Assembly (NCBI GenBank): GCA_001687465.1
Contig: LVLI01000652.1
Location: 1 to 34,771 of the forward strand
Origin: Halocafeteria seosinensis
Taxonomy: Eukaryota; Sar; Bigyra; Bicosoecida
Length of the DNA: 34,771 bases
Direction of reading: 5' to 3'
Shown here: positions 1-9,728 of the stretch, in pieces
Layout of the letters: every line of letters begins with the position of its first letter
How positions within the stretch are numbered: the stretch's first letter is position 1
Translations under genes and position numbers: made by a program
Notes under the pieces: generated by a model
What the model was told of the DNA's origin: nothing
Database searches by the model: none
What the model saw: the letters and a program-made list of their open reading frames with translations, nothing else

Positions 1-3
1 ATC

Positions 4-15
4 TATATATATATA
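4..15. repeat. (TA)6 tract at window edge
   Basis: Six TA units are followed directly by a short ACACA stretch. The composition matches the CA/TA microsatellite at the other end of the window. Confidence 0.6.
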
Positions 16-70
16 CACATAGACACATAAACAACATTATTAATAGACTAAGCAAAATTGACCATCTGGG

Positions 71-121
71 AAGGAGGACAGAAAAGAAGAAGCGTTAGTA
101 TCTTCTTTTCTGTATCTCCTT
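71..121. repeat. Strong inverted repeat (hairpin)
   Basis: A perfect 13-bp inverted repeat (78-90 with 101-113) surrounds a 10-nt loop. After a 1x2 internal loop it is extended by 6 more pairs (71-76 with 116-121). It lies about 280 bp beyond the stop codon of the minus-strand LRR gene, so it could be in that gene's 3' UTR or act as a 3'-end element. Function is unknown. Confidence 0.6.
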
Positions 122-402
122 CTCACATCATCTTTTTTTAACGGCACTTGTCACCGACCGGTATGACCGTAGAAGCGTCGCAAGTATCGGTAATGATTGC
201 GTTCTCAGCGACAAAAAGCAATCACAAAGCGCTCTCCCAGGGATAAAGATGAAAATGAGATTTTGAGGTTGTACAAACAACAGATTGAGTGTTTTACAAT
301 CTTGTGCATTGAAATAGACGCTACCTTGTTTCTCAAGGCTACAATACGGTTTGAAAAGGCAGAGGGTATGTAGTACGGTACTGTCACACTATGTACTTCT
401 GA

Positions 403-2183
403 CTAATTCGGTGTCATACAGAATTCCAGTGAAGCATCTGGTTTGATTGGCTTAAATGTGGTCCCCGTTGGGCAATTGGATTTATCACATCCTGGGTTCC
501 TCTTTGGCATGTCATCGCACAATTCTCTGTAGTTAGCAAAAGAAATAACTTTAGAAGTTACCATGGATTTAGAGGAATTTGGCCTTCAACTACGTACATG
601 CTGGTAACGTTAATCGTTGCAAAGATTCCTTCCGGTAGTGATTTGAGATCGTTTTGGGATAGAATCCTGCGAGTCACATGATATACCAGTGGCAAATTCG
701 CTGGCACGTAAAGACCGATTCTGGTTAAAGCAATACCTACAATCCGTCAGGCACATACGGCATTTTAAAATGCGAGAAAATCTTGGAGCCCAGGGTAGTC
801 AGGCCGTTGTAGGACAAGTCACTGCAAGCAGGATCCATGGAGGTTAGATCACTTGTAAGAAGCTTTAGCTGCCAAACAGAGGTAACATACATTCGGTAAA
901 TGTTTGAAGTATCCTCGAATAGTGTGTCAGGAAGCTCTGTTAATGCGTTGTCGTTTAATTCTCTGCGAGCATTGCATATCCGGTTCCAAGGGCGCTGAAA
1001 TTATTTACGCGGAACGATCAAAGTGCACATACATTCGTTCCAATGAACTTAGACCGGAGAACACGTTTGATGGTAAGGTTGAGAAGTCGTTTGTACCGAG
1101 GTCCAAGACTTCCAGGCTGTTCAACTTGGAGAACGCTGTTGAGGGAACACTCCTCATCCCATTTTGAGCTAAGCCCCTGAGTGCTAGAGGAAAACATGAC
1201 AGTTCTTCCCTTTAAAGTCTTACTAGGTTGATGCAAAAGCACTCACAATACTTGGAGGTTTTTCAGATCTGAAAGCGTGCACTGAGGGAAATTAGTAAAC
1301 TGATTCTGGTCCAAGATTCTGCAGAGATAAGGATAATTTGATTAGTAGTTGTAGACACCCTTAGTATAAATGCTCAACATACAACTCTTGCAATTGAGGA
1401 AGGTTGGAGAATACATTGGTCGGCAAATCAGGGAATTGGTTAGCATCGAGCCGGAGTTTCTGTAGCGTGGGCATGTTGGAGAGCAATTTCTCGGGAAGCG
1501 TTCGCAGTTTATTGGCACTCAAATCCAAGTCCTCTAGAGAGGTGGTATCCTGGAACAAGTCCTCAGGAACTGACGTGAGACCAATATCGAAAAGCTTCCT
1601 GCAGATTGAGGTCGGACAGTCAGCGCTCGTGGTGGGGTTCCCAGCACAGCACATGTGTGGCGAGACCACTTACAGCACTTTCAAATTGGGCTTCTTCCGC
1701 AGTAGCTGCGATGGGAAGCTATTCAGCGGATTACCTCCCAGTTTCCTGCATCCAATATTTATTCAATCGGGAAGCAGGAGTTGCTCTAGGGACGGATCCG
1801 GAATTTGCCATTCGACTTACAAGGTGCTCAGTTTCGGCAAATCATCCAGTGCATCCGGGGCGATATTGTAAATCTCCTTCGACGACAAATCACTGGAGAA
1901 GCGTGTGTAACAAAGGGTAAGTAAGCCCCGTAGAATTGTGAATTCCACCCTCGGGAACTTACATGGTATGACTGCTGCTTTCCGAGCATTTATACAGGGT
2001 CTTTGGCCGATACATGCTGCTGGTGTTGCACACACAGGGCGTCTGGTTGAACTCATCGCACGGCACACGATCCTCACTGCTGCTCCCGCGCAGGAGCTCC
2101 TGGGAGGCAATAGTTCCCTGACACGCCAGAGTCAGGGCGAGACAGAGGGATCCGATTCCCCCCAGCGTCCTCACTGTTGGCAT
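403..2183 (-). CDS. Secreted leucine-rich-repeat protein, 10 exons
   Basis: Spliced by hand, minus strand: exons 2183-1963, 1892-1821, 1745-1674, 1598-1383, 1318-1247, 1176-1033, 962-891, 821-741 (or 821-759), 666-598 and 526-403. All nine introns are GT-AG, phase 2, mostly 64-75 bp. The product is about 380 aa. It has a signal peptide (residues 1 to about 27), an LRRNT-like cap (Cys42, 50, 52, 66), about eleven LRRs of 24 residues, then a four-Cys C-terminal segment. Exons 2, 3, 5 and 7 are each exactly 72 bp; exons 4 and 6 are 216 and 144 bp (three and two repeats). The start at 2183 gives the cleanest signal peptide; an in-frame ATG lies at 2267. The exon 8 donor is ambiguous: GTAGGT at 740 gives a normal 74-bp intron, GTATGT at 758 gives 92 bp, and both keep the frame. 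No transmembrane segment or kinase follows, so a secreted recognition or adhesion protein is likely. The ligand is unknown. Confidence 0.85.
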
Positions 2184-2475
2184 TCTCTTTTCCCACTCAC
2201 AGACGAACAAGAGAATGTATAGACACTCCCCTGTGAAACTGGTAATGCAACAACAGTGACAACCCAATCGAATAGCGCTCCACTAGACCACTGGCTGCCG
2301 CGGTCCCAGTTAGGATCCGGGATTCCATCCCAGGATGACCGCGAAGGCATTCCCGCCAAACTTTCCGCAAGAATTCATGAAGGTGTCAGAGGAGAGAAAT
2401 GTGTCCATGCATGATGTATGCAGGGTAGAAAATGTGTATTGTTCTGTGGTAGGTAGGTGTGCATGGACCCTTCGC

Positions 2476-2509
2476 ATCGACCTGTCTATCTCCCGGAAGA
2501 CAGGTCGAT
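2476..2509. repeat. Perfect 12-bp hairpin
   Basis: The arms at 2476-2487 and 2498-2509 are perfectly complementary around a 10-nt loop. It lies about 340 bp beyond the stop of the upstream minus-strand gene and about 290 bp before the LRR gene start. It resembles the 71-121 hairpin in stem length and loop size but not in sequence. Confidence 0.6.
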
Positions 2510-2694
2510 CCAGCACGCTTCTAGACATGCTTGAGGAGATTCATCATTCAGCACAGCAAGGACTCTATTTCTATGCTATGCTGAGTCCATCACCAATACG
2601 GAAAAGGCGAGGCCAGATTCCCTCCACTCTCCCTCCCCGGACGTGTCAATAAATAAAGGGGAAGGGGGAGGTTGGCGACAGCAGCACCTTCCCG

Positions 2695-2700
2695 TTTATT
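2695..2700 (-). terminator. Possible poly(A) signal (AATAAA)
   Basis: On the minus strand this reads AATAAA, about 150 nt past the stop codon of the 1721-aa gene. Position and sequence suit a polyadenylation signal, but the hexamer is common by chance. Confidence 0.35.
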
Positions 2701-2849
2701 CTTGCCATTATTCAGGAGTTCGCCTGACAACTAGATGTAGCCTCTTTTACCAGCAGAACTCCTGCTTGCGTAACCAGTTTTGACGAAACACACCAAATGG
2801 TGGAGCACCATCCACACTGACACTGTGCTGTATACGCATATTCCTTCAG

Positions 2850-5800
2850 TCACCGCCGCTTTCTCTCAGGATGTCGATTATGTTTCTTCGTTCTGACAGC
2901 CTTGATTGTGGCGGTGGCATGTAGTGGATTTTCGATATCAGCTGAAGAAGGAAGGGCGGGCGCAAACTCCTTTCTACGGCTCTGGTGCCGCACAAGCATT
3001 GTCCTTTTGCTTTCAGAGTGTTTCCCCGCTTCTTGGGACAACTCACTCCGCACACCGCCTTTCATTTGTGCAAATTTGAGGCGGTTCATGTAACTCTGGC
3101 GTCGTCCAGCTGGACGATGAATTTCAGTTTTCCCTTCAGATTCGTCCTCTCCGTCCACCTGTACCTCTACCATCGGAGGGAGCTCTCCCATTATTTTCGC
3201 CTTCCATTGGCGAAGCTTGAGAATGGATCTGTCTACCGTCCCCATGCTGGATGTATCAACTTTACTCGCCAATGCGAGTCGAATCGTAGGACTCTGGCCA
3301 GCCTTCCGAGAGGCTCTGGACAGAGTCGGTGCACCCACAGATACGACGCGAACTTTGTTTGCAGGAGGCGAATTGTTGGTTCCAAGCTGTACGAATTCTA
3401 ATTGCGGTTTCTCTGCTCCGTAGCTGGACACATGGGCGGCTTGCATCGGATTGGCACCAACACCGACTTGAAGAGACGAGAGGCGGCGTGCCCCATCTAC
3501 ATTGACGGTATTGATTTTTCGTTGCTGTAACGTAAACGCAGAACCAATTTGATCTCTATCACCGCTGTTGTTTTGGATGGACGCTTTACCTGTTTGACAG
3601 GCCAACGGGTTAACATGCGCGGTTGCAAAGTGGCCATCGGGGCCCTCTATTCCCTTAACTTGGTATGATTCGGGAGTATTGACCCCTCGAACTTCGATGC
3701 CAAGCTGATCGACGGTCTGACCACCATGTTCAAACGCTTCACTGACGTGTTCTGCCTTCCCGCCTTGGGCAACGACTACCCTTCCTTTGGTTGTTGAACT
3801 AGCACCCCCTTTTGCTTTGGGGGTAGTCTCATCTCCGAAGCCCATAGCTTGGGCGTACGCCAAAAAGGGATCCTCGTTGGCTTGCTGAATTTGTCTGTTC
3901 TTTCGCCGCTTCACCCCAATGTAGAACATAAGTGCTAGGGCCAACACACCAATAATGGTAGGGATACCGTACGCTCCAAATAGTTGCTGCAACTGCGACG
4001 ATTCGCCGCTACTTGTTTCACTCTTTCGATCCTCGCCATTGGAGCCATCGCGGGCAGCCGCAGCCGGTGCAAGTGACCACGCGATGGGTACAATTGCTGA
4101 TGGGATGTACAACTGCAATACCAAATTATACATGCTATACGTAGAGTTCTTGTCTTCAAAAACAAGCACAGCTTCAAAGCTTTCGTCTTCACTAAGCTGT
4201 CTGGAATTCTCAGAGCACCTTGATCTCAACACATGAATGTCTGAAAGGTTGTGAGACTGCAGATTATCAGGAACTTCTGGAGTAACTACTCGTTTCCGTT
4301 GTGAGCCAAACAGTAGCGCTTCGATCCTATAAATATCGCTGTTTCGAGCGATACTCAATATTTGAAGCTGAAGCGTATGTCCACTGAAAGTCGCTTTTAA
4401 GAATACGGGGCTTACAAAGTCGCCTGGAATTTCTTTGACAATGTCGCCATCCTTAATGGGGTTAACCCTGGGGGCATAGTCAACTGATTGAACGTGACGC
4501 CGGGATTCAAAGAAAACCAATTCCGCATTAGAGGTGTGGAAAATCACGGCCACATCGGCTGTAACTGCAAGAGATTTCACCTGACGATTAGTTTCAGTTG
4601 AATAGCTCGTGAGATTCGACATCTGCGTGAGCCCCAAGTCAACCAGATAGGAATCAAAGAAAAGCTTCCCCTCTACACGCCTGATAAGTCCCACGTGCTC
4701 TCCCCGCACCCCGCCTAAAAGGACTTCAGAGTTGTTGTAGGAGTGCAAAATGGTACAATTGGGGTTAGGAAATTCCATGCGGATCACGAAAATACTCTCC
4801 GCAGTAACTACCAAAAGTTGAGAGTCGGTGGAGAGCGCAGCAAACTTCAAGGAAGCATCTCCAGACCAACATTTGCTCACGTCTTTGCAGCTATCATTAT
4901 TGCCTGGGACTACTCGCATGTTCCCGTCTCCAGCCAATGAGACTGTCTCCATATTGCATCCATTGAAATACTGGATCAAACTCACGCTGTCATCGTCACA
5001 AGCTAGCGGGTCCTGCGGACCAGAACTCGTGACATTGACGGCAGAATTGACGTCCTCAGGCTGAGGTACCCAAAGAGTCATTGAAGGGGAGGGTGTCATA
5101 CTCGGGCTACCAGTGTGTGACGGGGTGTTCGAAGGTGTTGATGTCTGCGAGCTGGTGAAGGAAGGAGTACCAGTGTTGCTAGCAGTGACTGAGGGAGTTC
5201 CCGTTACTGACGACGTAAGAGAGGGAGTCACAGTGTTTGACGCAGTGGTCGTTGGAGTGTTCGAGGGAGAGGAAGTGCTTGACACTGAACTTGTCGGAGA
5301 CAACGTCGCACTAACAGAGGCCGTTGCAGTTACTGTTTGAGTGCTCGTAGAGGTCGGCGTAGCAGTTGTCGTGGGCGTTGGCGTTGGCAGTTGGCAACTG
5401 TCGAGAGCCGAAATCCCCCAGCAAGTCCGCACTAAGTCCAGAGAGCTCCCAGTGCTTGATAAAATACCATGAGCTACTAAATGACATCCCATGTCATCTC
5501 GTATGTCCTCTTCATCCGGAACTACAGAAACAAAGCTGTCTCCATGTGGTACGTATTCACCAGTGCGACTATACGGGAAGCGCAAAGAGTAGTCGACATT
5601 GCCAGCTATGCTCTTCGAATTGCCATTCAGTTTTAGATAAGATAAATATAGTCGACTATAGGATACGTGTCCGAGCTGGGTATGAACCGACATTAACGGG
5701 TTTGGCGGTACTAACGACTCATCAGAAGCACCATTTACGGCTGAAATCACCACGTGCTGCTGCGCACTGCTGCTTGCCCAAAAGTCTGTGATCCGCTTCT

Positions 5801-8015
5801 CGTCACCTCCGTCCATAGCTACGTACTTAGTAACCAGAGTATCCTCATCGCTATAGTGAACTACGTAGCCATCCACATAGCTCAAGCTGTACCGCTCAGC
5901 GAGCGACGGGTCACTAGCTGCTTCGGTAACTTTTAACCATGTCCTGTTCGCCACCATGATGCCAACAAAACCATCTGTCACGCACAGGAAGCTAGGATTG
6001 CCCTCGTCATCTAGGACAATCTCATTTCCAATATCCTGGCAATCTTCGAAGAGTATATGCATTTCTGGATCAACGGTTAAACCTTCCTGCACACCCAATA
6101 TTGCAGCAAAGTTTACCACTTCCAGCGCGACCTTACTGGTTGCTTCGCTCCGGATCAGGTAAACGAGTTCCTGCTTAGTTGACGTTTGGGCAACTATTTT
6201 GCCAGAAGTATTCAATTTTCTCCAAGACTCTGCAACAACACAGCTGCTGCTGCTAAGAGCGTCTTCGATGGGAGTCGACAACAACAGAGCGTTTTCTATT
6301 CGGTGTCCGGAGGAGGAGCTGAAAATGTTCCAAGCGGTCACCAGCAACCGCCGATTGCCATCAAAGTCGGTAACAACGTGAAAACTGCTCAGTTCACCGT
6401 TGTTTTGGCATGTACATTCCTCGCCATCCCATAAAACTCTTTTCGACGTACCAGACGCGAATGTGAGCTCCCGCGAGCGTCTTTCACAAGGACAATATCG
6501 AAGCGTTAAGGGCAATTCGGATTCTTCCAAGAAATGTTCCCCGAAGAACGGGCATTCCGCTTGTCCACAAACTGACAAGGGTACCGGGTCCTCTTTGGGT
6601 CGAAAGAAGCAAACATCAACAAACTCGACGGAAAGATGATACCCTGGAGAGATCACTCCATGGGCAACCTCTACACATGAGCTATCATCACCTTCAACGG
6701 CTTTTACGTTTCCTATCGGGAGAACAAATGTGTCGCCAGCAGGCAAGATTGACCAATCCTCCTCGAGAGGTATATCTGTTTCCCAGTCTTCTGAGGCATG
6801 TGAGCATGGACCACCTGTAAACCCATACTCTGAGGTAATCGAGTGGTAGGCAAAATTCATAGATGGGATATAGGAGTGGAGAAAACTGAACACTGTCACT
6901 TCTTCCACCGCGTTTGGGTCATCAATGTGCGGTACAGCGATCTGCCTCGAACTCAGAGACTGAATCGTGTAGTCGATCTCGTGCAGAATGCGCCACTGGG
7001 AGAAAGTTTCATCAGCATTATCTATAAACTTGTATAGAATCTCCCCCGTCCCATTGTACACCAATACCATATACTGATTACTCGTCGAAATACTCGGGCA
7101 TGATGAAGCCTCAGAGCAATTCGGCATTTCCGGTCCTATCAGCGGGACGGGAGGGTACGTCCCACTATGGTACGATGACGTTTTTGCGTACACTATACTC
7201 GCTTGCTGCGATATAAACTCTAACTCGGCCGAAACAGATAGAAGACGTGGTCGCAGAACTAAGTGCACTTCTTCAAGGCTAAGCATGGGCATACGAGTCG
7301 TCTCCTCATTCGCCACCTCGTAAAGAGAAAAAGTTGAAGACTTGGAATCCACTTTAGTAGAACACAAAACTAATATCTTTGGTGTCCGTTCGTCCGATTC
7401 ATCGCTGTTTACGACTATTTCGGGTTCCACATGTGCGCACGGTAAGCTCGTCTCGTTTATATCGCCAACCTGGCACAGATTCGCTTCCGAGGAAAGTCGT
7501 CCCACAAACAGTTGAGCATCTTCGCTTCCTTCAATATCTTCTTCGGCCCAGATGACCAAGTCCTCAAAGAATGTATGAGCCGCAACAACATATCTATCAG
7601 GTTTTTCTGAGTGCGTGTTCAATTCCATTAAACATTCCAACTCTGGACACCCATGATGACCGCGTTGAAGCGGTTTCGACACCAACAGCCCCGTTGATAC
7701 ATTCAATCCACCATTCCGAGTGACATTCCCGACGGACACGGTGATCCGGTCTTGGTAGACTTCCATGGTCCGCGACGCGTGGCCGATGTGGGTATCTGTA
7801 ACTCCCGATTCCTCGGACAGGAACCTCGTGCCGTTGAGCATTCGCTCCAAAAAGGAGGGACAGCTCAACGTTTTATTCACGCTAACATCTGTAAATCCTC
7901 CATCTTTGGGACATAATTCGGATAATTCCCCCTGGGCTGCCATGAGGCAACTGATCCATACCACGATAAGCGCACATGCTCTCCTCCTCGCGGACGATGG
8001 CACCCACGGGTGCAT
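2850..8015 (-). CDS. Large type I membrane protein with mucin-like stalk
   Basis: A single exon encodes 1721 aa. It starts with a signal peptide (hydrophobic core about residues 13-28). A long extracellular part with many Cys and N-glycosylation sequons follows; its repeated beta-strand-like segments could be a propeller, but I see no certain domain. Residues about 875-980 form a Thr/Ser/Pro mucin-like stalk. A second extracellular part leads to one transmembrane helix (about 1346-1368) followed by KRRKNR as a stop-transfer signal. The cytosolic tail of about 350 aa is polar and very basic at its end. It carries three NP[LM]xA-type motifs (Asn about 1469, 1522, 1696). The family is not recognised. 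The architecture suggests a cell-surface or wall-contact protein with a signalling or anchoring tail. Confidence 0.85.
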   Translation of the reverse strand: MHPWVPSSARRRACALIVVWISCLMAAQGELSELCPKDGGFTDVSVNKTLSCPSFLERMLNGTRFLSEESGVTDTHIGHASRTMEVYQDRITVSVGNVTRNGGLNVSTGLLVSKPLQRGHHGCPELECLMELNTHSEKPDRYVVAAHTFFEDLVIWAEEDIEGSEDAQLFVGRLSSEANLCQVGDINETSLPCAHVEPEIVVNSDESDERTPKILVLCSTKVDSKSSTFSLYEVANEETTRMPMLSLEEVHLVLRPRLLSVSAELEFISQQASIVYAKTSSYHSGTYPPVPLIGPEMPNCSEASSCPSISTSNQYMVLVYNGTGEILYKFIDNADETFSQWRILHEIDYTIQSLSSRQIAVPHIDDPNAVEEVTVFSFLHSYIPSMNFAYHSITSEYGFTGGPCSHASEDWETDIPLEEDWSILPAGDTFVLPIGNVKAVEGDDSSCVEVAHGVISPGYHLSVEFVDVCFFRPKEDPVPLSVCGQAECPFFGEHFLEESELPLTLRYCPCERRSRELTFASGTSKRVLWDGEECTCQNNGELSSFHVVTDFDGNRRLLVTAWNIFSSSSGHRIENALLLSTPIEDALSSSSCVVAESWRKLNTSGKIVAQTSTKQELVYLIRSEATSKVALEVVNFAAILGVQEGLTVDPEMHILFEDCQDIGNEIVLDDEGNPSFLCVTDGFVGIMVANRTWLKVTEAASDPSLAERYSLSYVDGYVVHYSDEDTLVTKYVAMDGGDEKRITDFWASSSAQQHVVISAVNGASDESLVPPNPLMSVHTQLGHVSYSRLYLSYLKLNGNSKSIAGNVDYSLRFPYSRTGEYVPHGDSFVSVVPDEEDIRDDMGCHLVAHGILSSTGSSLDLVRTCWGISALDSCQLPTPTPTTTATPTSTSTQTVTATASVSATLSPTSSVSSTSSPSNTPTTTASNTVTPSLTSSVTGTPSVTASNTGTPSFTSSQTSTPSNTPSHTGSPSMTPSPSMTLWVPQPEDVNSAVNVTSSGPQDPLACDDDSVSLIQYFNGCNMETVSLAGDGNMRVVPGNNDSCKDVSKCWSGDASLKFAALSTDSQLLVVTAESIFVIRMEFPNPNCTILHSYNNSEVLLGGVRGEHVGLIRRVEGKLFFDSYLVDLGLTQMSNLTSYSTETNRQVKSLAVTADVAVIFHTSNAELVFFESRRHVQSVDYAPRVNPIKDGDIVKEIPGDFVSPVFLKATFSGHTLQLQILSIARNSDIYRIEALLFGSQRKRVVTPEVPDNLQSHNLSDIHVLRSRCSENSRQLSEDESFEAVLVFEDKNSTYSMYNLVLQLYIPSAIVPIAWSLAPAAAARDGSNGEDRKSETSSGESSQLQQLFGAYGIPTIIGVLALALMFYIGVKRRKNRQIQQANEDPFLAYAQAMGFGDETTPKAKGGASSTTKGRVVVAQGGKAEHVSEAFEHGGQTVDQLGIEVRGVNTPESYQVKGIEGPDGHFATAHVNPLACQTGKASIQNNSGDRDQIGSAFTLQQRKINTVNVDGARRLSSLQVGVGANPMQAAHVSSYGAEKPQLEFVQLGTNNSPPANKVRVVSVGAPTLSRASRKAGQSPTIRLALASKVDTSSMGTVDRSILKLRQWKAKIMGELPPMVEVQVDGEDESEGKTEIHRPAGRRQSYMNRLKFAQMKGGVRSELSQEAGKHSESKRTMLVRHQSRRKEFAPALPSSADIENPLHATATIKAVRTKKHNRHPERKRR
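5080..5396 (-). repeat. Degenerate repeat coding the Thr/Ser/Pro stalk
   Basis: This stretch codes an irregular array of short units of the type T-x-T-P-S-x-T inside the 1721-aa protein. On the opposite strand it gives an artefactual Val/Gly-rich open frame. Such stalks are normally heavily O-glycosylated and extended. The kelch-type gene at the right end has a similar stalk. Confidence 0.8.
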
Positions 8016-9728
8016 TATGCGGGCTGACTTAGGGACGCTTTACACTCAATAAGAGCTTGTAGGAACGCATGTGCAAGCGAAAAGAGAGCTCTTGAAGAGG
8101 TAATTCAGGAGCGATTCCCCTTCTATGCTCCTTATTCCAGTCGTTTCAATCCAATCCAATTGGCGGACCAGCGAGATTGTTGTCCTGGCTATCTTATGCA
8201 CCCAAACACGGGGATGTTAGAGGGGAAATATGCTCTGTATACGCCATTCTAGACCCTCCGACAACGGCGGCTAAACTGCAACTCGGAAAACTACAAAAAT
8301 GGTTTTGAAGGGGCCTCATAGGGGGAGTCAAAGACAATAAAAGTCCTGCCCGAATCCACGGAACAATACACAGCAGTAGGTTCCCAAGCTCTCCGTTGCG
8401 TCTACACTAAATGTCAGTGAGTCTGTTCAGACACTCAGACGCCACAAACTCTTCAGGAGCTAACCATTTGGGGGAAAGAAGAATCGATGGCCTTGCGGGA
8501 TCTGGTGCGGGAAACCCACGTGCCCGTCGCCAGAGAATGAGCATCATAAGATTCTATATTTGAAACCAACGCAGGAACTTGTGAGAATCGTACGTAGTAC
8601 ACATTTGGTGACCTAGCATGGTCGGTTCTGAGCTATTTGTGCTTTGAGAGCCATGGCAATAAGAGCACGGAGTTTCTGGTAGTTGCAGTTCGAAATTGGA
8701 AGCAAAGAATTGTGGGATGATGACTGGAGATGATACACATTTCCGTTTCTACTCTTCCTACTACTTGCGAAATAGTAGCATTAGGTCGTCCAAACAAGAG
8801 AAATAGCGCTTTACCACTGACCACCGATGAGCCAGTCTGAGCAACTCGCAGTGTGCAGGTTTCGCTTTCTTCAGCTCCCCGGCCGGTGGCGGCCGGCGGT
8901 GGCCAGTGTTTGTCACATGCCGTACACTGTATGTGTGTGTGTTTTCTGGTTGTACCGATTGTACAATCCTTTGTTGTGTAATTGGAAATACCAGTAACCT
9001 GCAGACTAGTAGAACAGCACCAATCCATTGGTCGCTCGTTCCAATTTTCACAACGTCTTTGACACAAATTTCTGGTGACTTCCACACAGGAACACGACGT
9101 TGAACACAACACGTTCAGGGAATCCCGGATCCAACAATCATTTCACATACTTCCAAGGCAAAGCAAAGTTTGCACGAAGTCTGGTCCAGGCTGGGGACCA
9201 GAAGACAGAGGAAAAAATGGCTCGAATGGACCCATTTCATAACTTTTTCTCCAAAAATTTGTACCGGAATAGATTCGCTTTCGTCTCTAGTATCGGAATA
9301 TCCCGAGTTGGGTAGGATTCTCTGGTCTGAAAAGGAGCATAACTTTCGAGGCTTTGAAAGTGTTCTGCCCCTCGTGGAGAAGTTTAGATACACGAGCCGC
9401 GTTTGTCGTCCTATTACCACCTTTTCCTGCCTAGACTCTTTGTATTTCTCCTTATCTCTCTACGAGTTGACGAGATTCTGTGCAGTGGGGTCTTTGGAAC
9501 GAGAGAAAGACAGAGAAAATCATTGTAAGTTTCGTGGGAAAGTGCTTTCCAGACAAAAAAGTTCAACCTGGATATGTTTTCATAGAAATGAAGCTCTCTT
9601 ACCAGTGTAATGGGTCACTTGGGGGATTCAACTGTGATGTTTATGACCTACATGACTGCAGGGAAAGCGACGGAAATAGATAGGTCATTAAGGTTGGCGT
9701 ATGACCACAGCACGCGCTACACGTGAAG
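8016..9728. other. Divergent promoter region, no gene seen
   Basis: This 1.7-kb spacer lies between the starts of the membrane-protein gene (minus) and the HECT gene (plus), so it should hold both promoters and 5' UTRs. It contains a short GC-rich block (8876-8912) and a 7-bp hairpin at 9181-9201. Open frames at 8633-9112 (minus) and 9100-9610 (plus) overlap each other, lack recognisable domains and show no coding signal I can support. Confidence 0.5.

Larger units (their letters stand above)
1..402. other. 3' flank of the LRR gene, no gene seen
   Basis: This stretch lies downstream of the minus-strand LRR gene. It holds a short TA tract at the window edge and one strong hairpin (71-121). 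The only open frame (205-387, minus) has no recognisable content and runs past no plausible splice site that would join it to the LRR gene, whose own stop is at 403-405. Confidence 0.5.
2184..2849. other. Spacer between two minus-strand genes
   Basis: This spacer holds the 5' flank of the LRR gene and the 3' flank of the 1721-aa membrane-protein gene, both on the minus strand. It contains a perfect 12-bp hairpin (2476-2509), a G-rich run near 2656-2674 and a possible poly(A) signal at 2695-2700. Open frames on both strands have no recognisable content. Confidence 0.5.

Noticed and set aside
205-387. 60-codon minus-strand open frame
   Set aside because: It overlaps the 3' flank of the spliced LRR gene, has no domain and is of chance length.
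1404-1871. 155-codon plus-strand open frame over the LRR gene
   Set aside because: It is antisense to four verified LRR exons and crosses their introns; the minus-strand repeat pattern explains the sequence.
5113-5340. Val/Gly-rich plus-strand frame
   Set aside because: It is the antisense shadow of the Thr/Ser/Pro stalk repeat.
8633-9112. 159-codon minus-strand frame in the divergent spacer
   Set aside because: Overlapping frames of similar length exist on both strands, composition is unpatterned and no domain is visible.
9181-9201. 7-bp hairpin upstream of the HECT gene
   Set aside because: Stems this short occur often by chance.
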